A DNA stretch of 20,583 nt, taken from assembly GCA_021160845.1 (NCBI GenBank), contig JAGHBT010000267.1:1-20583 (forward strand). Reading direction: 5' to 3'. Positions 14,886-20,583 of the stretch are shown here, one piece after another. Source of the DNA: a bacterium. GTDB taxonomy: Bacteria > Krumholzibacteriota > Krumholzibacteriia > Krumholzibacteriales > WJIX01. Both the position numbers and the translations under genes were made by a program. Position 1 is the first letter of the stretch, and every line of letters begins with the position of its first letter. The notes beneath the pieces were generated by a model. The model was not told where the DNA came from. It was given only the letters and a program-made list of their open reading frames with translations, and ran no database searches.

Positions 14886-17033
14886 ATGGAAAGGAATTTT
14901 CTACTGGAAATAGGTTGTGAGAATCTGCCTAGCGGATATCTCGATCTTGCCCTGGAGCAATTAAAAGAGGAGTGCGCCGCGGGGCTTAAAAATGAACGAA
15001 TTAAATTTGATTCTATTTCAACGCTTGGAACTCCGAACAGGCTTGTTGTATACATAACTAATCTCGCTTCAAAACAGAAGGTTATTGAAGAAGAGGTTAC
15101 CGGTCCGCCGGTTTCTGTCGCAGTATCTGATCAGGGTGATTATACAAGGGCCGCCTTCGGATTTGCTGAATCGCAGGGTGTTTCCGTTGAAGACCTTAAG
15201 AGAGTGCGTAGGGAGAGGGGGGAGTATCTAGCGGTTGTAAAGAGAATTCCGGGAAGAAAGACAGAAGATGTCCTAAAGAAAATGGCGCCTCTCTGGATAA
15301 CAGGTATCAGATTCCCAAAGACGATGCGTTGGGATGGCAGCGGTCTGCGTTTTGCAAGGCCGATCAGGTGGATATTTTCTTTTCTGGGAGAGAAACAATT
15401 CAAATTCAGGGTCGGTTCGGTTTCGTCCGGGAATAAGACCAGAGTCCGTCCCTCTTTTGACATCTATGTCGAGGTCGGCGGTATAGACGGATATTTTTCA
15501 TTGATGCAGGAAAACAGGATTGTTCTGGATCCGGCCGAGAGAAGAGAGAGGGTCGTTAAAGCGCTGCGAAGGGAAGCTAAAAGACTTGGCGCGAGAGTTG
15601 TTCGCGACGACGAGCTTGTTGCCGTCGTAGCCAACCTTCTTGAATCACCCGTTCCTTTTACCGGCAGGTTTAAGGAAGGTTTTCTAAGCCTACCGCGCCA
15701 GGTGATTGTTACAGCTCTAAAGAGCCACCAGAAATATTTCTCGGTTGAGGATGAAGAGGGGAAACTCAAACCCTTTTTTATTGCTTTTGCCGATGGTATT
15801 AGAAAGAACAGAAAAGAGATAGTGAGGGGTTATGAAAGAGTGCTCCAGGCGCGGCTCGCCGACGCTGTGTTTTATTTTGATGAGGATACTTCCATACCTA
15901 TTTCGGAGATGGCAAAGAGGCTTAGCAGTATTGTGTGGATGGAGGGTATGGGAAGTCTTGCCGATAAATCTACGAGGACGGAGAGGCTTTCTCTATGGTT
16001 GAAGTCTAAATGGAATATTGGAAGTGACAGGCTCTCCGATACAATCTCGAAAGCCGCGAAGCTTGCCAAGGCGGATCTCGCCAGTGAAATGGTCAAGGAT
16101 GGAAAAGAGTTTACGCTGCTTCAGGGTTATATGGGAAGGGAATACGCGAGAGTTTCCGGAGAAGATGAGAGTGTGGCCGAAGCGATATATGAACATCACC
16201 TTCCGCGCTTCGCGGGGGACGATATGCCTGTTGGGGAGGCGGGTCTTATTATTTCGTGCGCCGACAAGCTTGATAATATTTCCGGTGGGTTCATTCTGGG
16301 CTTTGGCCCCACCGGATCAGTTGACCCCTATGCCCTGCGCAGACAGGCGATGGGGGTCTTGAGGCTTATGATTGAGAGGGAGATGGCGGTTTCGCTTCCG
16401 GAAGCAATAGACAAGAGTCTTTCTCTATACGAGGAGTCTGTGAGCAACATCCCTTCTCTTTTCGATGTAATCTATAAATTCTTCGGTCGGCGTTTTTTCA
16501 GCATACTTCGCGCCGAGGGTTTCGACCATGATATTGTGACCGCTCTTATGTCAGCCGGCTGGGAGATTCCTTTTCTTACCAGGAAGATGGCTCTACAGCT
16601 GTCACGGATGAGAAAAGAGGGAAGGCTTTCTCCATTTATCCTTGCCATGAAGAGAATAGCAAACATAACGGGGAGCGTGTCAAAGGATAATATCAGAACC
16701 CGCGGTCTCGAAATGCTTGCTCTGCTTGCTGGAAGAGAAGAGGAAAAACTGCCGTTTACGCCGGATTTTTTTAAGCTGAAGGCGGAAACAGACCTCTTTA
16801 AAACGGCATCAAAGGCGGCGGCCAGAGTCTTAAGTCTAAAGCGCGAGAGGAAAGAAGATCAGGTTTTCTCAATGTTGTATCAAGAGCTGGTGGGACCTGT
16901 GGACAGATATTTTGATGAAGTTCTTGTAAATTGCGATGAAGAGAAAACCAGAAAAAACAGAATTTCTTTTTTATCCGCGCTGCGTTCGGCGTTTTCGTAC
17001 CTTTGCAATTATTCGGAAATAAAAGATGAATAA
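14886..17033 (+). CDS. glyS: Glycyl-tRNA synthetase beta subunit
   Basis: The tRNA-recognising beta subunit, 715 residues (family about 690-720). Visible: N-terminal 'FLLEIGCENLPSGYLDLAL', 'GTPNRLVVYI', 'EEVTGPPV', 'RFPKTMRWDGSGLRFARPIRW', 'SHQKYFSVEDEEGKLKPFFI', and 'VLQARLADAVFYFDED'. Then come the HD-like segment 'EHHLPRFAGDDMP', 'SCADKLDNISGGFILGFGPTG' and 'DPYALRRQAMGVLRLM'. A C-terminal DALR-type anticodon-binding region (about 600-715) follows. ATG 14886 has AGGAG at 14876-14880. It works with GlyQ, encoded just upstream. The 136-base gap has a terminator-like hairpin, a possible GUGA-loop hairpin near 14798-14807 and complementary GCCCCT/AGGGGC segments, but no T-box. No clear terminator follows the gene. 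Confidence 0.98.
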   Translation: MERNFLLEIGCENLPSGYLDLALEQLKEECAAGLKNERIKFDSISTLGTPNRLVVYITNLASKQKVIEEEVTGPPVSVAVSDQGDYTRAAFGFAESQGVSVEDLKRVRRERGEYLAVVKRIPGRKTEDVLKKMAPLWITGIRFPKTMRWDGSGLRFARPIRWIFSFLGEKQFKFRVGSVSSGNKTRVRPSFDIYVEVGGIDGYFSLMQENRIVLDPAERRERVVKALRREAKRLGARVVRDDELVAVVANLLESPVPFTGRFKEGFLSLPRQVIVTALKSHQKYFSVEDEEGKLKPFFIAFADGIRKNRKEIVRGYERVLQARLADAVFYFDEDTSIPISEMAKRLSSIVWMEGMGSLADKSTRTERLSLWLKSKWNIGSDRLSDTISKAAKLAKADLASEMVKDGKEFTLLQGYMGREYARVSGEDESVAEAIYEHHLPRFAGDDMPVGEAGLIISCADKLDNISGGFILGFGPTGSVDPYALRRQAMGVLRLMIEREMAVSLPEAIDKSLSLYEESVSNIPSLFDVIYKFFGRRFFSILRAEGFDHDIVTALMSAGWEIPFLTRKMALQLSRMRKEGRLSPFILAMKRIANITGSVSKDNIRTRGLEMLALLAGREEEKLPFTPDFFKLKAETDLFKTASKAAARVLSLKRERKEDQVFSMLYQELVGPVDRYFDEVLVNCDEEKTRKNRISFLSALRSAFSYLCNYSEIKDE

Positions 17034-17127
17034 CATAATTATAATAAAATCTGCCGCTGATTAAACGACAAAGAGAGATTATCACTCCGTACGTCTATTG
17101 TTACACCTTTTTCTGCGTGGGATTCCG

Positions 17128-17143
17128 CGCGTGCGAAGACGCG
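17128..17143 (+). other. Short perfect hairpin after glyS
   Basis: CGCGT at 17128-17132 pairs with ACGCG at 17139-17143 around a 6-base GCGAAG loop. No U-tract follows on either strand, so it is not a standard rho-independent terminator. An alternative pairing of TTTCTGCGT (starting near 17110) with the same 3' arm and AGAAA is possible. Its role is unknown; it may be an element that marks the end of glyS. Confidence 0.3.
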
Positions 17144-17179
17144 AAGAAATAATAATTAGAAAAAAGACTATTTTCGGGC

Positions 17180-17209
17180 TTGACATGCCTTCTGCTTGTG
17201 TGGTACAAT
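17180..17209 (+). promoter_or_regulatory. Sigma70-type promoter for the exported-protein transcript
   Basis: A perfect TTGACA at 17180-17185, 18-base spacer, TACAAT at 17204-17209 (5 of 6). The expected transcription start is near 17216, giving a leader of about 265 bases before ATG 17481. It is the best promoter match in the window and the only convincing one in this gap. Confidence 0.7.
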
Positions 17210-17230
17210 GTTATAAGTCCTTAGAGAGGG

Positions 17231-17318
17231 GTCGAGAGCCTTGTAAAAGGATGGTTTTCGTGTAAAGTGGGGTTGTTGCCTTACGCCGGCCACCGTTGAA
17301 AATCCAGGCTTACTCGAC
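17231..17318 (+). ncRNA. Candidate structured leader RNA (extended irregular hairpin)
   Basis: GTCGAG (17231-17236) pairs with CTCGAC (17313-17318) and AGCC (17237-17240) with GGCT (17307-17310), with a TA bulge. Inside, GGA/TCC (17249-17251/17303-17305), TTTTC/GAAAA (17255-17259/17298-17302) and GTGTAA/TTACGC (17260-17265/17281-17286) continue the same rod. That is about 24 pairs in one nested fold directly downstream of a good promoter. Internal loops carry G-rich and CGGCCACC segments. I recognise no known riboswitch or small-RNA family. It may be a regulatory leader of the next gene or a separate small RNA; pairing was found by eye without energy calculation. Confidence 0.4.
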
Positions 17319-17390
17319 ATAAATTTGGAACTCGAAACGGAAAGGGGCCCTACTGGGTTGCCGAATCTAATTGTAAAGGAGGCGGAAACA

Positions 17391-17438
17391 GTGATGATTC
17401 GGCCGATAAATCTGTTGACCTTTGTCGCGGGACAATAA
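17391..17438 (+). CDS. Putative 15-codon leader mini-ORF
   Basis: GTG 17391 followed at once by ATG 17394 opens a frame ending in TAA at 17436-17438, giving MMIRPINLLTFVAGQ (or 14 residues from the ATG). AAAGGAGG at 17375-17382, a perfect anti-16S match, sits 8 bases before GTG and 11 before ATG, better than the ribosome-binding site of the large gene downstream. The start codons lie in a small hairpin (AACA/TGTT and GATT/AATC, 17387-17416), and a perfect TTGTC/GACAA hairpin (17422-17435) ends at the stop codon. It could be a leader peptide controlling the gene at 17481. The frame is short enough to arise by chance; the ribosome-binding site is the main support. Confidence 0.35.
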   Translation: MMIRPINLLTFVAGQ

Positions 17439-17480
17439 ATAAATTAGCTTATTCTCTTAACACTTGGGGGGAATAAAGAA

Positions 17481-20400
17481 ATGAAGAAAACCTTAGTAAT
17501 TGTACTAGGTATTTGTCTTGTTGCCATGTTTGCCGGTACCGTGTCGGCGCGTGATATCGACAGAGGCGGCAAGAGCATTATGAAAGACATGAACGGAACT
17601 GGTCTCCTTACTGATGACGGTGTACCAGGTTTCTATGAAGCCGCGGCTGTTGATACCTATCAAATCGTAAGATACAGTTTTGAAGTATCGAACACGATGG
17701 GATGGACATTGGTTGATCATACCGCGCAGCACGAGATATATTGGCACGTTGATGATTTCGCCGGACTTGGTGGCGGAGATTGGGGCATGCTTGTTCCTAT
17801 CACTGGTGATCAGTCGATGTGGTGCGGCACAAGACCGGGAACTGACGAATATTACTGTTCCTGGGGAGCTGCTCCCGGTTATGGAAATAACTGGAATCAG
17901 CACTTCGAGAGTGACGAAATTTCACTTACGACAGACGTAGTTCTTGCTTATCACGCCAGGTTTGATTGTGAAGGCTACGGATATGACGAATTGTATGTGG
18001 ATTATCTCGACCTCAACGGTGACTGGGTTACAGCCCGGACATGGGGCCCATACGGCGATACGGTTGATGTGGTAACTGTTGCTGTAGCTGAAACCGGACC
18101 TACCACGAAATTCCGTTTTCACTTTACATCAGATGGTGCCTGGTCTGATCAGGATGGTCTCTACAATACAGACGGAGCTGCCATACTCGATGACATTACC
18201 GTAACAGCTGATGCTGTTGTTCTTGATACAGAGGATTTCGAGTCAGCTAATGTCGGTGACAACTCTACCACTTTCTGGACCGGATTTAGTGAACCTGGTT
18301 ATGGTTCTTACGCCGGAATGAAAACGGGCCTTATGGAACCCGATCCATGTCATGATGATTATGGAACACAGTGGGCATTCCTTGAGGGTTCGACTGAGCT
18401 TTCTACGCGTCAGGATCTTTATCCTGGTATGTATGTAACCCCTCGTTGCCTTAACGGAGCGGGTTTGGAAGCGCCATGTCAGAATGAGGGTATTATATCA
18501 CCTCCGATCGTTATGACGAAATACTCATCTGCTAATAACGAAGTTCAGGATGCTGATATTCCTGCCGGTGATCAGGGCTTATTCGGCGGAGTACTTTTCC
18601 GTTTCCAGGTTTATCGCGATTTGCCTCTTGATAACCTGATATTCTATACCTGGAGTGTGCGTAATGTAGTTAACGAGTGCCCCGGTGCATGGAAAGACAG
18701 AAACTATGTGTATTACGGTCCGGATAAAGATTATCTCTTTACCGGTGAAAATGTAAGTGACCTTGTCAGTTCACCAAATGACACGCTTCAGCTTAATTTT
18801 GGCGTTACGGATATGTGCGATGTCTGGGGCGGGTATTATGGTACATGCGCGCAGCATAGTCCTTCACCATGGTTCGACAATGTCTATGTACAGCGTGTAA
18901 GAACAAGCGGTCCTCAGTGGTCATACCGTAACCTGGATATATTCCAGGACAACTTCCCGCCTAATGGAGACGAAACGGGATATGTAAGAGCTGATGCGGC
19001 GAATGATATTACCGAAACTGCCGAGCTCATTAGAATTGATCCCGGTGATTCAATCGTCGTTACTGTTACTTCACCTACATCGGCTGGAATCAAAGGAGTA
19101 GATGTAGATGGGTATGAGAATGGTGACACACAGGCAGATTGGCCTCATGTCTATATGCATTTCAAGGTCACACCAGACATGGGCACTGACCCGTCTATTT
19201 TCCAAGCCTCGGTTGATACCAGCGATGCTTATATAGCTATGATCCTTCCCGCACCAACTTTTATTGGTAGTGGTTGGTTTAAGGTACAGGCTAGAACTGC
19301 TATTGTTGGCGAGAATCGAAGTAGAGTAGCGGATAAGTTTATGTTCGATCTTTGCGATACGGTATTTACATATAACCATGTGATCGAGTATTATTTCTCC
19401 GCAGAGGATCAGAACGATGAGTGGGGATATCGTCCTACGAATGCGCTTTCCGGTGGATCCTTCGAGTGGACTTGTTTATCGTCTCGTCCGTATGTTTACA
19501 GTATTCTCTACGTTGACGATTTTGATGGTAGAGGAAGCTGGGATGGAGAGGTCCAGAACTACATGGATCCCGCACTTGGAGCTGTTAGTGATGTTGTCTG
19601 GGATCGTTATGACATGAACTCTCCGAGTTCGATGGTCGCAAACGGTCTTTCAAGCCGCATCAATGCTCATATGCTGGGCATGTTCTATGAGAAAATCATC
19701 TGGGATTCCGGTGATCTTAATATCGGAACCATCGGTAATGGTGTGGATGATAAAGCAGACGATTGTGCTATGCTCGAAGCCTGGGCTAACGATGAAGCAG
19801 CAGAAGGCGCACGCGAACACGCGACAAACCTTCTTGTTATGGGTGACGGTGTAGTAGATAACCTGACTACCGTTGGTGCTTTAACTTTCTTGACGAATAC
19901 TCTCGGCACTGCGTTTGGTCCTGGCACTACTCCTTGGAGCTATTACGAATCGACAGGTGGATATACCGGCGGTGGAGTAATTTCGCCACTGTTAACACCT
20001 GTTGCCGGAGGTATATTTAACGGGTTGGATCCTTTCTATGCATTTGGCGGTTGTCCGATAATCAACGCGTTTGATATACTGGCTGCTAATAATACGAAGG
20101 CGGTTGGTGCGTTGACTTATCCTAATGGTGATTTTGCAGCTATCGCACTGGATGATTCAACAAATGGTAATGTTGCCACCAAGAGGGCTGTAACGACTGG
20201 ATTTAGCTTTATGGCCATACGCGACGCTAATTCTGCCGGCGCTCCTGTCAGGAATGAATTCCTGAAGAAGGTATTTGTCTTCTTCGAGAATGGCGTAAAC
20301 GGTGAGATTACGGACGTTAAAGATACACCAGCTATAAACAAACTTTATGGTAACTTCCCGAATCCCTTCAACCCGACTACGACTATCAAGTTCGAGACGA

Positions 20401-20583
20401 AGGTGAAAGGCCATATATCGATTCAGATATATGATGTTGCCGGTAGGCTTGTAAATACACTTGTGAACGATGTACGCGAAGCCGGTTCTCATACGGAAAC
20501 ATGGAACGGTATTAACAACAGAGGCGCGAGCGTGGCAAGTGGTGTGTATTTCTATCGTATGGACACCAAAGACTACTCACAGA
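17481..20583 (+). CDS. Large exported multidomain surface protein with FlgD-Ig/T9SS-like C-terminus (3' partial)
   Basis: The frame is open from ATG 17481 to the right edge: 1,034 codons, no stops. It has a signal peptide with a probable cut after VSA (residue 23) and a predicted jelly-roll/MAM-like domain (about 55-245) with 'MWCGTRPG', 'GYDELYVDYLD', 'FRFHFTSDG' and 'AAILDDITVTAD'. A second such region (about 245-475) ends 'PWFDNVYVQRV'. A middle region (about 480-665) has 'VIEYYFSAEDQND'. A segment starting 'ILYVDDFDGRG' (about 674) with 'MFYEKIIWDSGD' is reminiscent of gingipain/ThuA-like alpha-beta folds in FCB surface proteins. The C-terminal domain (about 953 on) begins 'LYGNFPNPFNPTTTIKFE' and runs 'IYDVAGRLVNTLV', 'GVYFYRMDTKDYSQ', within roughly ten residues of its usual end. 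No catalytic triad is recognisable, so activity is unknown. GGGGGG at 17466-17471 serves as ribosome-binding site. Confidence 0.9.
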   Translation, partial: MKKTLVIVLGICLVAMFAGTVSARDIDRGGKSIMKDMNGTGLLTDDGVPGFYEAAAVDTYQIVRYSFEVSNTMGWTLVDHTAQHEIYWHVDDFAGLGGGDWGMLVPITGDQSMWCGTRPGTDEYYCSWGAAPGYGNNWNQHFESDEISLTTDVVLAYHARFDCEGYGYDELYVDYLDLNGDWVTARTWGPYGDTVDVVTVAVAETGPTTKFRFHFTSDGAWSDQDGLYNTDGAAILDDITVTADAVVLDTEDFESANVGDNSTTFWTGFSEPGYGSYAGMKTGLMEPDPCHDDYGTQWAFLEGSTELSTRQDLYPGMYVTPRCLNGAGLEAPCQNEGIISPPIVMTKYSSANNEVQDADIPAGDQGLFGGVLFRFQVYRDLPLDNLIFYTWSVRNVVNECPGAWKDRNYVYYGPDKDYLFTGENVSDLVSSPNDTLQLNFGVTDMCDVWGGYYGTCAQHSPSPWFDNVYVQRVRTSGPQWSYRNLDIFQDNFPPNGDETGYVRADAANDITETAELIRIDPGDSIVVTVTSPTSAGIKGVDVDGYENGDTQADWPHVYMHFKVTPDMGTDPSIFQASVDTSDAYIAMILPAPTFIGSGWFKVQARTAIVGENRSRVADKFMFDLCDTVFTYNHVIEYYFSAEDQNDEWGYRPTNALSGGSFEWTCLSSRPYVYSILYVDDFDGRGSWDGEVQNYMDPALGAVSDVVWDRYDMNSPSSMVANGLSSRINAHMLGMFYEKIIWDSGDLNIGTIGNGVDDKADDCAMLEAWANDEAAEGAREHATNLLVMGDGVVDNLTTVGALTFLTNTLGTAFGPGTTPWSYYESTGGYTGGGVISPLLTPVAGGIFNGLDPFYAFGGCPIINAFDILAANNTKAVGALTYPNGDFAAIALDDSTNGNVATKRAVTTGFSFMAIRDANSAGAPVRNEFLKKVFVFFENGVNGEITDVKDTPAINKLYGNFPNPFNPTTTIKFETKVKGHISIQIYDVAGRLVNTLVNDVREAGSHTETWNGINNRGASVASGVYFYRMDTKDYSQ

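Larger units (their letters stand above)
17034..17480 (+). other. 447-base non-coding region between glyS and the exported-protein gene
   Basis: The largest gene-free stretch. From left to right it holds an AT-rich segment without a clear U-tract terminator, a short perfect hairpin at 17128-17143, a sigma70-type promoter (17180-17209), a leader with an extended irregular hairpin (17231-17318), several smaller hairpins, a 15-codon mini-ORF (17391-17438), and a G-rich Shine-Dalgarno sequence for the next gene (17466-17471). No transfer RNA or other known RNA family was recognised. Confidence 0.6.

Noticed and set aside
17355..17364. GGGTTGCCGA, a string seen at the 3' end of many c-di-GMP-I (GEMM) riboswitches
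   Set aside because: The other conserved GEMM segments (GCAAACC-type and GACGCAAAGCC) are absent upstream, so the match is probably coincidental. A cmscan against RF01051 would settle it.
1..20583. tRNA, rRNA, CRISPR repeats, transposase genes or phage genes
   Set aside because: None recognised on either strand; no regular direct repeats and no mobile-element proteins.

Overview
The window is a compact, entirely plus-strand stretch of bacterial chromosome holding housekeeping genes, with one large secreted-protein gene at the right end. The protein families fit a free-living, double-membraned bacterium. There are two lipoproteins with coiled coils, one of which carries LysM-like domains, and a roughly 1,000-residue exported protein ending in an FPNPFNP-type FlgD-Ig/T9SS-like C-terminal domain. 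That ending is typical of the FCB group and allied candidate phyla (Zixibacteria, Eisenbacteria, Krumholzibacteria or Latescibacteria-like). Recognisable Shine-Dalgarno sequences and TTGACA-type promoters argue against Bacteroidota proper. The phylum is an inference; no rRNA or other marker settles it.

Layout. Positions 1-1084 hold the 3' end of a YbbR/CdaR-like gene (the regulator of diadenylate cyclase) overlapping a membrane-anchored PhnD-like solute-binding protein. Positions 1230-4676 hold a tightly overlapping run: VanZ-like membrane protein, hisS, aspS. A promoter then precedes a pair of predicted lipoproteins (4810-5850). A strong terminator-like hairpin follows, and directly after it begins the widely conserved cluster phoH, pgpH-like 7TM-HD phosphodiesterase, ybeY, a CorC/HlyC-type CBS protein, a DUF502 membrane protein, mgtE, recO, glyQ, glyS (5936-17033). 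recO is split by a frameshift.

Positions 17034-17480 are non-coding in the main. They hold a good sigma70-type promoter, a long leader that can fold into an extended irregular hairpin, and a 15-codon mini-ORF with a perfect Shine-Dalgarno sequence. The large exported protein gene then runs off the right edge, probably within a few codons of its end. It is open-ended with no internal stop codons over 1,034 codons.

How the genes work together. hisS, aspS and glyQS supply aminoacyl-tRNAs. ybeY and phoH belong to the RNA/ribosome maturation neighbourhood. recO acts in recombination. The CdaR-like remnant and the PgpH-like phosphodiesterase suggest cyclic-di-AMP signalling, close to two CBS-domain Mg/Co transport-type proteins (CorC-like and MgtE). 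The items most worth a second look are the structured leader with its mini-ORF ahead of the exported protein, the terminator/attenuator directly before phoH, and the recO frameshift. I see no mobile element, CRISPR array, tRNA or rRNA.
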